NCBI GenBank assembly: GCA_947247005.1
Contig: OX365952.1
Span: forward strand, 7,896,501-7,960,500
DNA length: 64,000 nucleotides
Origin: Spisula solida
Lineage: Eukaryota > Mollusca > Bivalvia > Venerida > Mactridae
Reading direction: 5' to 3'
The position numbers and the translations under genes are program-made. How positions within the stretch are numbered: the first letter of the stretch is position 1; every line of letters starts with the position of its first letter. The notes beneath the pieces are model-generated. The model was not told where the DNA came from. It saw only the letters and a list, made by a program, of their open reading frames with translations, and ran no database searches. Below are positions 11,521 to 23,675 of this stretch, piece after piece.

Positions 11521-14500
11521 GTAAGTTTCGCTTTCATTTAAGCTGTTATCTGCAAAGTCGCGAAATCTGATGACATTGCGATTTTCATTTCACTCATTGA
11601 CAGTTTTTGAGGCGGTTAAGGGGATGAAGGTTAGTTTAATGTGTGAATATGTTTTCTTTATAATACTTACCTAGATCATATGTGGATAGCATCAACAATG
11701 ATGGCAGGAATCGCCCATTACCATGGAATCAATCTGATGGAAAATTCACCCCACCGCAAGTTACTATAGTTCATTCTTTTCATACACTGTCGTTCTTTAG
11801 GATAGTTTACCAAGCCCCATAGTCCTCCAGTCAGACCTAGAGGGGTTTAAGAATGATCTTAGCCGCTCCTTTATCTCAAACCTCCACTGATTATGTGAAC
11901 AGTGAACAGTAAACCTGAGAAGTCAAGTCGACCTTATACTCCTTGACTTCTCAAAAGCCTTTGATATGGTCAACCATGAAAAATTACTCTACAAACTTCA
12001 CTATTATGGAATCAGAGGAAATACTCTGAGATGGATCAAAGGCTTTCTAGATAACAGATCACAGTCTGTAGTTGTCAATGGCTCCACATCCAGCACCATA
12101 CCAGTCTCCTCAGGTGTTCCCCAGGGTTCGGTCCTAGGACCGCTTCTATTTCTCATTTACATAAATGACCTCCCTGAGTCAGTTCAATCTTCCAAAGTGC
12201 GTCTCTTTGCTGACGACACAGCTATCTATCTTGCTCTTTCTGTTGCCTCTCACTCCAGCGTACTCCAACAAGACTTAAACCGGCTCCAACAATGGGAAAC
12301 AAAGTGGGACATGAAATTTAATCCATCAAAATGCCAAGTCATCCACATCACCAAAAGAAAAACAGTCATCCCAACACAATATACACTACATAACACAATC
12401 TTAGAATCAGTAACTTCAGCAAAATACCTAGGAATTACAATATCAAATGACCTCAATTGGAACACACACATAAACAACATCACAAAGAAAGCAAATCAAA
12501 CACTAGGATTTCTCAGAAGAAACATAAAAGTACATTCAGAAAAACTAAAAGCAACAGCATACAAAACACTTGTTAGGCCCCAACTTGAGTACAGCTCCTC
12601 TGTCTGGTCCCCACATACAGCTACCCTCATTGAGCAACTTGAGGCCATACAGCGTAGAGCTGCTCGTTGGACCAAGCGAGACTATAGTCGTACGTCCAGT
12701 GTCACAGACATGATGACTACCCTAAACTGGAGACGCCTTGACCAACGACGTATCGACCAACGACTGACTATGCTACACAACATCTTACATGACCGGGTTG
12801 CTATCCCACGTCCAAACTGTCTCATCCCTAGCACCCGGTCCTCACGCACATCACACTCTCAGACATTCCAACAGATACATGCAAAAACAGACTACTATAA
12901 ATTCTCCTTCCTCCCTAGAACAATAATACACTGGAACTCCCTACCCCCTGACATCATTGACCTTCCCACACCCGAGTTCAGCACGGCTGTTAGCCGTATT
13001 GAACATGCCTCTCCCTAAATAATACCTGCCCTGTTTTTAACCTATTTTTAACCTTTCTTCTTTCTCACATCTTTTATACTTTTATTTCTTATCCTTATTA
13101 ACATTCTTTGTCAGTTTGACGCGTGTCAAAGCCTAAGTCCCCAGCAGGGGTTTGGCTATCAGGAAGATAGATAGATAGATAGTTGTTTTAAGCAGCTTTT
13201 AATCTAGGCAATGTTGGCAGTGTCTAGTCATCCGGCAGCAAAATTATTGAAGTTTTCTTTCAATACTTTTATATTACTTCTATCTCACACCTGCCGTGCA
13301 CCTGCTAGTTCACCCATTAGGGGCATCAGCATTATGAATAGAAAGAAAGGAAAAGGCACATCACTCATCAGTATGATTGTAGGTTTCTTATTCTAGCTTA
13401 TAATATATGAGGCAACAGATCGTTACAGAAGGGCAGAATTAATTTCACAATTATTTAATTTACTCCTGCATCAATGCCATCACACATCTGGGTTGAGGCT
13501 AAAATTGCCATGCAGGATCAATGCAATTTTTAAGATGTCCCTTATGTCTAAAGAGCTCCTCACTAAAATTTGTGGAAATTGCATTTGAAAAATATTATAA
13601 ACTGTTTCATAGCCACATAGAACTAGGGTTTGTAGATTAACAATTTTACGGAAAGCTCTTAAGTACCGAGAACTGGATAGGGCTTTGTCACTTGACCACT
13701 GCACCAACCTCTGATAATGTTATTATAGATGATATGAACATGGGTAAAAGCCGTTTCTGGCATTCTGTATTGTCTACACTAAAAGTAGACTACTCTTGTT
13801 TGGAAACAGAACAGTTTCTGGAACAAGAAACTACTCTGGATGGAAAAATATTTCCTCCACTTCAATTAAGTGTCTTAAATAATGTTTATCATACATCCAA
13901 ATGTGATTTACCTGGATCTTTGAACATCTTCTTGGCCTTTAGCTATCTTGGCTCCTTGAATAAAGTTTATCTCATTGAGGTTTCGAAGCGAGTGCATCAT
14001 CAACACACTGGTTTTAACTTCCTTGGATTCCAGTTTTCAATGTTAAGTGGAGTTTTTGAACTGGTTTATAGATGTTGCAGACACCTAGATTCGGTCTTCT
14101 GATTATATATAGTTCGGAACATGTCTTTATCCAAGTATTCAAACGACCGGTGCACAAGACCAAGAATTATCTGGGATTTCATTGTGATGTTTTTAACTGC
14201 TCCTCAAAGTTGTCTTTCTCAGATGAAACTGAACTATCCTTGTTTGATCATTTTCCATTTGCATCAATCATATTTGGATAATAATTATTACTATAGTCTG
14301 TGTCCTTAGAACCCAAATACATCACTGTACACTTATTTGTGATAAATTCCAGTAGTTACACCAATTGCACAAATTGTCTAGATTGTTATGCAGTTTGACA
14401 CATTTTGATTGGTCGAAAACACTAGAGTAAATCTCCTGTCGCAGCACACATTTAATATTATTTAATGTTTATGTTAAACAAGTTATCTATTATTTGTTTC

Positions 14501-17500
14501 AGAATGAGTTGGAGACAGGCACTAAACCTAAGGTATACAAGGATGGAGAATACAATGATCCGTTATACAAGAAATTATCCAAGATCAATGGTGAAGTAAA
14601 TAAATTAACTAAGGTAGAACTACAGGGTAAACTGAAGGACTTTGGGATGGACCCTAGGTATGATATTTGATCATAGAAGACTGTAATTAAGTGGTTTTTA
14701 AGGTTGGCATCATGGTAATTTTGCCAAATTTACAAAATTTGCTTCGTAAATTTGTTCAGATTTTCCGCTCTACTATAAGAAATAGAAAATTATATCACAA
14801 ATAGTTCCTCAGACCAAATGTATGAAAAAGATAATATTAGGTCGGACAGGGAAGGCAGCACTCAACTTAACCAGTCGAGCACAGAAAACATGAAAACATA
14901 CAAGGCACAATGCCCAACACACAACCGAACAAGAAAATGATCCACCCTAGTCCCAGCTGTCAAAAGTCTGAATGAACTAGTTTCAGCAATCAAAAGCTGA
15001 ATGCCCATGTAGAATGACCTATAAAAACATACAAGGCACAATGCCCAACACAATTTAAATTATGGTAATTTTATGACAGGCGGAAATATTCATTTATACA
15101 GTAATACATTGAAATTCAGCTATTAATACCACTTAAACTATTGTCACGTGACCATAAGGGTATTTGCAATTGTGATGTCTTAAATTCAGAACAAAAATAG
15201 TCTGCTTAATTAAGACCGATTTTATTCGGATTTGATTAAGACCACCTTATAAGTGACCAGTTAGTATGACATAACTAGCACTACTGTGGTCACTTCTCTT
15301 TCTTATCCCCTATCTTTGCATTTCAAAATGAATTTACTTATTACTATAATGCTTCTAGATCGGATTTTAGCTGTAAAAAAAGTCAACAAAATAATTATCA
15401 AACTTAAATAATCGATCAAAAGTCATCAAAACTCTGAATTCATCATTTTGACCAAGGCCACTTTCATGCAGAGCTTGCTACATTTACGGTAACTATACTG
15501 TTGTTTTTGTGCTTTTCATGCTCTGTCTTGGTGATTTAAGAATATCTTGTTACTGTGTGTTTAAGGGGCCTGAAAGAAGTTCTCAGAAAAAGATTGAAGA
15601 ATTATTACAAACGTAAAAATTTACGGAAAGCCAAGATAAAGATTCAGGGGAAGACAGCGTATGACTACCTGGCAGTGATTGACTTCGAAGCCACTTGTGA
15701 TGAAAATAATCCAAGCTACAGACATGAGATTATTGAGTTTCCTATTGTTCTTATAGATGTTGATAAAATGGAAATAGTAAGTGATACATAGTAGTAGTAA
15801 GTATGCTAATACTAGGGATGCAAAAGTACTAGAATTGATGCTCGATTGGTTACTCGAAAAAATCTGCCGCAATAGTGTAGCAGTAGAGCACTGACTTGAA
15901 GTGTGAGAGGCCAGACTGCATCATACCAAAATTGTTGTAAAATATTCTGATCGAGTACATGTATGTACTCTGGTAGTCGAACGAACCCAACGCACACAGT
16001 TCACACTGTAACTGGAGCTTGAAATTTAAAAGTAGCCACTAGGAGACAGCAAGCCTATCTAGAACTCTTGCAATTCAAAAAATCAGCATCATTAGCCTAG
16101 TAGTAGCGTGTCTGCTACAAGTGTGAGAAGTCTCAGGTTAAATGGCAATCAGCAACATACTGAAGATGTTAAAACTGGTGCTGGTTTATTTCCCTTGCTT
16201 GGTTTGCCTTGTATAAGGATAATGTGACTGGGTAGTCTGCATATGAATGAAACACTGTTGACCAATGGGACTGCAAACAATATTTAAGATAGAAATACTT
16301 ATAAAGAATGAAAATAAAATTATAAATTTGCTTGACATTGCTTGAAATTTCATTTTTAACTTGTAGATATCTACATAGTATACGATTGATTTAACTTAAA
16401 GCATTTGTTTTGTTGTTTCATAACATGGAATATAAAATATTGTACAACTTTGTTTTAGGTTCAGAAATTTCATGAATATGTGAAACCTCTAGTCAACCCA
16501 AAGCTGACACCATTCTGTACAAAGCTCACTGGTATAACTCAGGTAAATATATACTTGGCCCAGAATGACAATTTATTCTTACACTCGGCACTACCAGGTT
16601 CATAATGACAACTCATTCTTGCACTCGGCACTAGGAGGTTCATTGTGACAATTTATTCTTACACTCTGCCCTACGAGGTTCATTGTGACAATTTACTCTT
16701 ACACTCGGCCCTACGAGGTTCATTCTGACAATTTATTCTTACACTCTGCCCTACGAGGTTCATTCTGACAATTTATTCTTACACTCGGGCCCTACGAGGT
16801 TCATTGTGACAATTTACTCTTACACTCTGCCCTACGAGGTTCATTCTGACAATTTATTCTTACACTCGGCCCTACAAGGTTCATTCTGACAATTTATTTA
16901 TACACTCGGCCCTACCAGGTTCATAGTGACAATTTATTCTTACACTCGGGCCCTACGAGGTTCATAGTGACAATTTATTCTTACACTCGGGCCCTACGAG
17001 GTTCATAGTGACAATTTATTCTTACACTCGGCCCTACAAGGTTCATTGTGACAATTTATTCTTACACTCGGCCCTACCAGGTTCATAGTGACAATTTATT
17101 CTTACACTCGGCCCTACCAGGTTCATAGTGACAATTTATTCTTACACTCGGCACTACCTGGTTCATTGTGACAATTTATTCTTACACTCAGCACTACCAG
17201 GTTCCTTGTGACAATTTATTCATACACTAGCTTCTGAATCTGAAGGGTCATTTTGATACTTTTGACCTAATTTTACCAATTGATAGGCGAAATACCCATG
17301 ATTTTAAGAGAAAAAAACCTCTTCAAACAAAAATCTTGGGGTCAAAATGTGGCTTTTTGGGAATTTCAAGGGTCACAACCCTTTTTCCTGAGTCAAATGG
17401 AAACCCTGAACTATAGCTTTACATTCTCTATCATTGAAATGAATGTCCATATTCATACACCTACAATAGCAGTATTATGGTCATGTTTTTACACTCAATA

Positions 17501-20500
17501 AGATCATTCTTAAAACAAGTGTCAAGATATGTTATTCCCCCACATGCATGTAGCGAGTTGATTCTGTGCTGGATGGATCTCACAAAGTTTGTCTGCGCTT
17601 GTATTCCTTAACAATTGGTCAGATTTAAATGAACATTCTCAGTAATACTTTGGAGCCTAGTTGTTCATATTGTCACAAACTTAAGGTTGACTATTTTTGC
17701 CCGAGTTTTTGTGTGAGTAGGAGACATAATGTTTTTGTGTCAAAAACCCTTCCAGTTAATTCCATTTCTCATCTACTCTCATTTAATTAATCACGAAACA
17801 ACTAAAATCCGCAGCCATTTCTCTGTAACTAGCTGGTAGAATTTCATGAAACTTAAACTAGCATACTGGGATGATGCCCGTCAAGTTTTTTTTCTGATCA
17901 ATAAATAATTCTGGTTGCCATGGCAACCGATTGGAAAAACTTAAAAAAATCATAAAAAATCAACCACTGGCCAGATTTCAAAATAATTTTACAGAAATAG
18001 TTGTTGGGTGACCTTCTTACAAAATTGACATTTTTATCATGATTTGTCAAAAAACATGGCTGCCAGTTGATGGGGCTCATTTTCCCTTATATATAAATAG
18101 TAAAGTCTTTAAAAATCTTCTTCTAAAAGTACTGGTTGAATTTCATTATGAATTATTAACAATGTTCATTTGCTAATCCTCTATAAAAATAGCTAAAAGA
18201 ATTGAAATCTATAAATAACTCTGGTTGCCATGGCAACCGATTGGAAAAACTTTTAAAAACCCATATAAAATCAACCACTGGCCAGATTTCAAAATACTTT
18301 TACAGAAATACTTGTTAGGTGACCCTCTTACAAAATTGACATTTTTGTCATGATTCGTCTAAAAACAGTGGGTGGGGCTCGTTTACCCCTATATATAAAT
18401 AGTGAAGACTTTTATCTGCAGACTTGATTTCATCACAACTTGGTAACAATATTTCTTGAGTGCTCCATTCTATGAATAGCTAAATAATTGAAATTCATGC
18501 AGAACCATGGCAACACAATCAAGGTCCTGTTTGAATATTGTTTTTCTAGTTCAATGTGCTCAGGTGAGGGATACAGGGCCATCTTAGTACACTTGTTTTA
18601 TTCAATTTGGTCAATTTTCCTTAGAGTTACTGCCCTTGTACTGCCCTTGGTTTATTAGCTCACCTGTCACAAAGTGACAGAGTGAGCTTTTGTGATCACT
18701 CTTCGTCCGTCATCCGTCCGTCTGTCTGTCTGTCCGTCGTCCGTCCACAATTACTTGTGTAGACACTAGAGGTCACAGTTTCAGCTTAATCTTTATGAAA
18801 CTTGGTCACAATGATCATATCAACAAAATCTAGGTCAATTTCGATATCGGGTCATCTGGGGTCAAAATCTAGGTCACAGGGTCAAATCATAGAAAAACCT
18901 TGTGTAGTCAGTAGAGGTCACAATTTTGGCCTAATCTTTATGAAACTGGGTCACAATGATCATCTCAACAAAATCTAGGTCATGTTCGATATCGGGTCAT
19001 CTGGGGTCAAAAACTAGGTTACAAGGTCAAATCATAGAAAAACATTGTGTAGTCATTAGAGGTCACAATTTTGGCCTAATCTCTATGAAACTTGGTCACA
19101 ATGATCATCTTAACAAAATCTAGGTCAAGTTCGATATTGGGTCATCTGGGGTCAAAAACTAGGTCACAAGGTAAAATCATAGAAAAACCTTGTGTAGTCA
19201 CTAGGGGTCACAATTTTAACTTAATCTTTATGAAACTTGGTCACAATGATCATATCAACAAAATTTAGGTCAAGTTTGATATCGGGTCATCCGGGGTCAA
19301 AAACTAGGTCACAAGGTCAGATAATAGAATAACCTTGTGTAGTCGCTAGAGGTCACACTTTTGGCCTAATCTCTATGAAACTTGGTCACAATGATCATCT
19401 CAACAAAATCCAGGTCAAGTTCAATATTGGGTTATCCGGGGTCAAAAACTAGATCACAAGGTCAAATCATAGAAAAACCTTGTGTAGTCAATAGAGGTCA
19501 CAATTTTGGCCTAATCTTTATGAAACTTGGTCACAACGATTATCTCAACGAAATCTAGGTCAACTTCGATATTGGGTCATACGGGGTCAAAAACAAGGTC
19601 ACAAGGTCAAATCATAGAAAAACCTTGTGTAGTCACTAGAGGTCACAATTTTGGTCTAATCTTTATGAAACTTGGTCACAATGATCATCTAAATGAAATC
19701 TAGGTCAAGTTTAATATTGGGTCGTCCAAGGTCAAAAACTAGGTCACATGGTCAAATCACTTCAATATGTCATTGGGTCTAAATGTGATGTAAAATATAA
19801 AGCATAAGACAATATAAAAACCTTGTACATGCAATAGAGGCTACCATTAGGGGTGCATGAACTACTAGGACAGGTGAGCGACCTATGGCCCTTTGGGCCC
19901 TCTTGTTGACTAATTTCATCTAATAACTAGCGGGTAGAATTTCATGAAACTTAAAATAAATATGAACAACTATACTGTGATGATGCCGGTGAAGTTATTT
20001 TTATCGGTCAATTTTCTGTTGAGTTATTGCCCTTGATTTAGTGACAATTGTTGTCTGATGGAAGCTTACATTCCAAACTGTGCAATGAAATACTGATAAC
20101 CTGTAGGCGGGGGATATTAATTCAACGAATTTGCTTGTTTTTATTTATGGTCAATTAGAATTTCAGATACATTGTAACTTTAAACGTTGATTTTTAACTT
20201 TTAAAGGTACAGTTTGAATTTTCTGGTCAAAGGGAGGTAACTCTTCCAAAATTGCATTTTAATTCAAAAAGTGAGTTATTATAAACTTAAATTGGGCTTT
20301 ATTCTTATCATTGGTTTCTTTATTTCTGTCTCCATGATAAAAACATACACTTGAACATGAACTTGATTAGGAAAGAGGATACATAGCTGCATTAACAATC
20401 TGATAAACACCCGATGAACACTCAACAAAAACGTGTGACATTAGCTTTTGCTGATGGCATCATTTGTTTATTCTGTTTGTGAAAAGTGTTGTCAAATTGT

Positions 20501-23500
20501 AATAAAATCAATTGAATTGTAATTCCATATATCCCAACTGCATATGTTGATAATTTAAACAGGATCAAACACGTATTGACCGAGTTGGGTAAATATATAC
20601 ATGCACACTTATAAGATTGGTTAAGTGTATATGCATACACTACAGCCAACACTACTCTGAAAAGAGATGAGCTAGAATGTGTACAAATATCATGTGCTTT
20701 TTTAGACAAATTTCGAGAATGATCTCCCTTGATTTGGTGAATTGTTCGTTTCCATAGTCAGGTTGACCCCTCTTTATCCTCATGATAGGTAAATAACTAG
20801 TTATGGACAAGTTTACTGAAATACCTGGCATCTATGGAGTAAAGGGTTGAGGTGAGATTGAACTTCTACAAATGGTCGTTTAATCCTTATAATTCCAACC
20901 TGACACTTAATCACTTAATCACATAAATATCAATGAAAACATTAAATTTACTCCCATGATATTGTCAAATGAGCTTGATTTAATGACATCATATACGTGA
21001 CATCACCATGACGTGATGTTTGGTGAATAACAAAAGCTAAACAAAATATGGTTAAGATGCACTGCTCCTTATGTTAACACAAAATTCTTCGTCAAAATTC
21101 AGCTACAAGAGCTAGTTGTTCAGCTGTGATGGCCTTTGCAGTTTGACTTACCGTAATCCATCTACTTTCATCTTGGATGTTTACATCAGTAATGTCCGAG
21201 GGTCCCAATAGGTGTAAATGGAGGATTACTGATGTGTAAGCATCAAGTCTTAGCCAATCAGAATGCAGGGATTTGCTGACTTCGGAATTATACATGTATG
21301 AATGGTGTAATCTTGTTTACAGGAGAAAGTAGATAAAGCTAGCGTGTTTCCCGATGTTCTATTGAAAGTGGAAACATGGCTACAAGATAACAAGCTCGGA
21401 GCAGAGAAATCATTTGCTGTTCTAACTGATGGGTAAGTTAAGTAGTGTGACATGCGCAGATTCAGCTATTTTTCTAAGGGGAGGGGGTCAGCTATTTTTT
21501 CTCAGGAAGGGGGTACAACCAGATTCTCAGCCTTGACATACTTGTCTCAGATAAGCAGATTTTGGCCTAATATCATGGGGAGTCAGTCTCTCCTTGAAAC
21601 CACATTTTGGCAAAATATATGCTTGTTTCAATGACAAGTTACTGTTTATTTGCTAAAAAGGTTGTTGTGTGCAACCCAGGGAAGAATGTTGGGTATATTG
21701 CTTTGCACAGTCAGTCTGTTAGCTGGTAGACAAAATGATTATTGATAAGTAACTACACTTTAGAATTGTATAGTCTAGGACTCTCAAATTAAATAATAAA
21801 CTTTGCGGGTCAGTCATTACCAGTTGGTGATTATCTAGTTAATAGTTAAGATGAATTTTACACGAGTTTCCCTAGGGGCTCAAAATTAAGGGTCATTTTG
21901 AAACTTGTGTCCTGGATTAAATCTTGTAAAAATCCTGAGGGTCTGAAAATAGAAAATGTAGCTTTTTGAAAATTTTAGGTGTCAAAGGGCCCACTAAAAT
22001 GTAAATGGTAAAAAAGGACCCCTGTTATACTGTACGGTATTTTGTTTATTTCAGTCCATGGGATATGTTCAGGTTTATGTATTACCAATGTAAGGAGAGT
22101 AAGTTAGAAATGCCGGTATGGTCTAAAAAATGGGTGAATATCCGGAAAGCTTACTGTAACTTCTACCAGTGTGGACGAGGTGGAATAGAGGTCATGTTGA
22201 AGAATTTAGGTAAGATATGTATTGTAAAATTGTTAATATTCATAGGGGATTTAATTGCGTGGATTTCCTGGATGACCTTAATCACAAAATGAATAATTAT
22301 ACCAATGACGTGATCATTCCTCCCAATGTTGTTCTTCATCTGCCACCCTTTCTTTCAGGTGGGCAGTCCAGTGTAGAGAGCATTGTTATGCCCCCCCCCC
22401 CATCTTTGATGAGGGGGTATACTGCTTTGCATATGTCAGTAGACCAAATGGTTTCCATTCAATAACTCAAGAACGCTTTGCCCTAGGATCTTCAAACTTT
22501 ACATGAAGGTTGGTCATCAATAGTAGATGACCCCTATCGATTTTGAGGTCAGTAGGTCAAAGGTCATTAGACCTTTACTATTTATGACTATTGGGCTGCC
22601 ATAGGGGCAACATGTGTTTTACAAACACCTCTTGTTGGTGATTCTGTTTGACTTCATTATCATCACATGTCCTAGCCATCGAATATGTCTTTAATTTGTT
22701 TTCGTTCCAACACTGTTTTTGCTTTGTAGGTTTATAGCGTTACTTTTGTGTTTTCAATTCTCTGTAAAAAACTAAATTATGCCCCTTTCTGAAGAAGTGG
22801 AGATATACAGCTTTGCCCTGTTTATGTTCTGTTGGTAGATAGCCATATATAACTAGGAACATTTTTGAGAATATTGTCATTAGTATGTTAGTATGTAGAT
22901 GACTTTTAGATATAAACCCAAATTCTTTGAAGCCAGCAGGTCACGGTCATTATAAGTGACCCTTAGTGCAACATGGGTATTTCAAATTTTGCAAACCTGA
23001 AAAAAAGTCCTGAAGTTCTGAAAAAATTCATGCTTAAGTTTATCTGAGCTATGTACGCAGTGTAAACTTTTAATTTCTTACTCTAATAGCTTCATTTAAT
23101 ACCAGATAGATTAGATTAATGGTATATCGATCTAGAATATAACCTGAAAAAATTACATTCTTCTGAGGTCAGACAAATAAACTATTTGAACTTAAACATT
23201 AGGATCAAACTTTTTAACACCCTGTACATGTATTACAAACTTATGTTAGGTTAAATTTATTGATTATAACTGTATATGTCATGCTTTTATACAACAGGTA
23301 TGACATTCGAGGGATCACCACACAGTGGTATAGACGATTCTGTGAATATTGCTAGAATTGCCCTCAAGATGTTAAATGATGGATGTGCTCTGTCTCTGAA
23401 CGAGAAACTTGTTGTGAAATACAATCCCCGTGATTCTAGTAGTTCAAGTGTTCGGTATGAACCTTATAAGGATACCAGTCTAGGAGAGGATTCCGACGAA

Positions 23501-23659
23501 GAAGAAAAGAGGAAAAAGAAGGAAAAAAGAAAAGAAAGAAGAGAAATGGACCAAAAGATGGCGAATCAAATGGAGAATTTGAGTGTAAATGATGTTGATT
23601 GGTGTGAGGAGGATGGTTTAGATGACCTGTTGAACTATTATAAACTACAGCAGTCTTGA
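11476..23659 (+). CDS. ERI1: 3'-5' exoribonuclease 1 (ERI1/THEX1), complete, seven exons
   Basis: Exons 11476-11520, 14503-14657, 15566-15776, 16459-16542, 21323-21432, 22055-22209 and 23298-23659 join into 1122 nt (373 aa) with GT-AG introns and compatible phases throughout. A SAP nucleic-acid-binding domain lies around residues 43-82 (NGEVNKLTKVELQGKL...KEVLRKRLKNYY). A DEDDh exonuclease domain follows: D106 and E108 (VIDFEATC), D201 (FAVLTDGPWDMF), H262 and D267 (PHSGIDDSVNIARIA). A C-terminal acidic/basic low-complexity tail (DSDEEEKRKKKEKRKERR) lies near 328-350. Family members trim histone mRNA 3' ends, 5.8S rRNA and small RNAs, and curb RNAi. Length is close to vertebrate ERI1 (about 350 aa), and all five catalytic residues are present. 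The start is the only in-frame ATG of a short first exon that ends on a perfect donor. Introns are swollen by repeats. Confidence 0.95.
11890..13182 (+). mobile_element. 5'-truncated Jockey/I-group LINE in ERI1 intron 1
   Basis: An open frame, coding from about 11927 to the stop at 13016-13018, starts inside the RT domain (DLILLDFSKAFDMVNHEKLL). It contains SGVPQGSVLGPLLFLIYIND and the catalytic FADDT, then the C-terminal region (LEAIQRRAARWTKRDYSR). About 150 bp of 3' UTR ends in a GATA tetranucleotide tail (13164-13182) rather than poly(A), as in some Jockey/I-superfamily clades. A longer copy with the same layout and tail is at 42276-44501. The N-terminal endonuclease is missing. The frame is intact, so the insertion is fairly recent. 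Confidence 0.9.
13183..14502. other. ERI1 intron 1, right part
   Basis: AT-rich. On the minus strand 13707-13480 a weak frame ends ILHGNFSLNPDV, reminiscent of the LLxGDxxLNPGP motif before LINE endonucleases; it is too degraded to call a LINE 5' fragment. The 136-codon plus-strand frame at 13692-14102 has no recognisable content. Confidence 0.3.
14503..14657 (+). CDS. ERI1: ERI1 exon 2 (first half of SAP domain)
   Basis: The acceptor tatttgtttcag precedes AATGAG. It encodes residues 16-66 plus two bases of R67, including NGEVNKLTKVELQGKL. Donor CCTAG|gtatga. Confidence 0.92.
14835..15052 (+). repeat. interspersed repeat (GACAGGGAAGGCAGCACTCA family) in ERI1 intron 2
   Basis: Shares GACAGGGAAGGCAGCACTCA, ACTTAACCAG, CGAGCACAGAAAACAT and AGCACAATGCCCAAC-type phrases with 49620-49810. 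Inverted, weaker traces (CTTTTTGACAGCTGAAAC) occur at 51610-51760. The boundaries are not clear. Confidence 0.55.
15566..15776 (+). CDS. ERI1: ERI1 exon 3 (end of SAP, Exo I motif)
   Basis: The acceptor tgtgtgtttaag completes R67. It encodes residues 68-137, with GLKEVLRKRLKNYY and the catalytic pair D106/E108. Donor GAAATA|gtaagt. Confidence 0.95.
16459..16542 (+). CDS. ERI1: ERI1 exon 4
   Basis: 28 codons (residues 138-165) with VKPLVNPKLTPFCTKLTGIT, the conserved 'P.L..FC..LTGI' segment of DEDDh nucleases. Acceptor tttgttttag, donor ACTCAG|gtaaat; the minisatellite begins 14 bp downstream of the exon. Confidence 0.95.
16556..17228 (+). repeat. minisatellite, about 17 copies of a 40-41 bp unit, ERI1 intron 4
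   Basis: Repeated unit around GACAATTTATTCTTACACTC then GGCCCTACGAGGTTCATTGT. Copies start about every 40-41 bp from 16567 to 17211. Length variants come from an extra G (GGGCCC). It begins directly after the donor of exon 4. Confidence 0.95.
17530..18500 (+). repeat. HINE-interior-like repeats with a duplicated 190-bp block
   Basis: The block at 17914-18110 (CTGGTTGCCATGGCAACCGA, TCAACCACTGGCCAGATTTC, tataTATAAATAGT) is repeated at 18222-18412. The left part (TTTGTCTGCGCTTGT, GGAGACATAATGTTTTTGTG) recurs at 26150-26340. Confidence 0.6.
18657..19907 (+). mobile_element. HINE/Pearl-like element, AGCTCACCTG subfamily, seven tandem units (ERI1 intron 4)
   Basis: The 5' end is a near-perfect hairpin AGCTCACCTGTCAC-AAA-GTGACAGAGTGAGCT (18657-18688). 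It is followed by TTTTGTGATCACT and a GTCC(G/A)TC-rich tract, then seven direct repeats of about 144-145 bp (starts near 18901, 19045, 19190, 19335, 19479, 19624). The 3' end has the subterminal inverted copy CAGGTGAGC, the palindrome GGCCCTTTGGGCCC and the terminus TCTTGTT. Subterminal inverted repeats, a central minisatellite and a 3' hairpin are the hallmarks of Helentron-associated HINEs such as bivalve Pearl; the assignment is inference. Confidence 0.75.
19908..21322. other. ERI1 intron 4, right part
   Basis: AT-rich, with no supportable feature; small open frames look random. Confidence 0.4.
21323..21432 (+). CDS. ERI1: ERI1 exon 5 (Exo II motif)
   Basis: Residues 166-201 plus two bases of G202; FPDVLLKVETWL and FAVLTDG with the catalytic D201. 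Acceptor cttgtttacag, donor GATGG|gtaagt. Confidence 0.95.
22055..22209 (+). CDS. ERI1: ERI1 exon 6
   Basis: Residues 203-253 (PWDMFRFMYYQCK, KKWVNIRKAYCNFY, GIEVMLKNL). Acceptor gtttatttcag, donor TTTAG|gtaaga, phase 1. Confidence 0.95.
22386..22636 (+). repeat. HINE-like repeat in ERI1 intron 6
   Basis: Starts TTATG plus a C11 run and the hairpin CCCCCATCTTTGATGAGGGGG-type, then TATACTGCTTTGCATATGTC. Ends with the hairpin GTGTTTTACAAACAC followed by CTCTTGTT at 22629-22636. Same family as 3601-3866 (opposite strand). Confidence 0.7.
22637..23297. other. ERI1 intron 6, right part
   Basis: AT-rich, nothing recognised. Confidence 0.4.
23298..23659 (+). CDS. ERI1: ERI1 exon 7 (Exo III motif, stop)
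   Basis: Begins LGMTFEGSPHSGIDDSVNIA with H262/D267, runs through the charged tail and ends YYKLQQS at a TGA (23657-23659). Acceptor ttatacaacag. Confidence 0.95.
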
Positions 23660-23675
23660 TAACTTACAGAGTTAT

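Noticed and set aside
13692..14102. 136-codon open frame in ERI1 intron 1
   Set aside because: No recognisable motif or splice logic; the opposite strand shows a faint LINE-like motif, so chance or decay is likelier.
15860..16150. Two further tRNA-SINE-like heads (15865-15920 and 16095-16145)
   Set aside because: A- and B-boxes are too degraded and no body follows; could be old copies but not supportable.
16556..17228. CRISPR-like array
   Set aside because: Uniform 40-bp tandem repeat with no variable spacers, inside an ERI1 intron.
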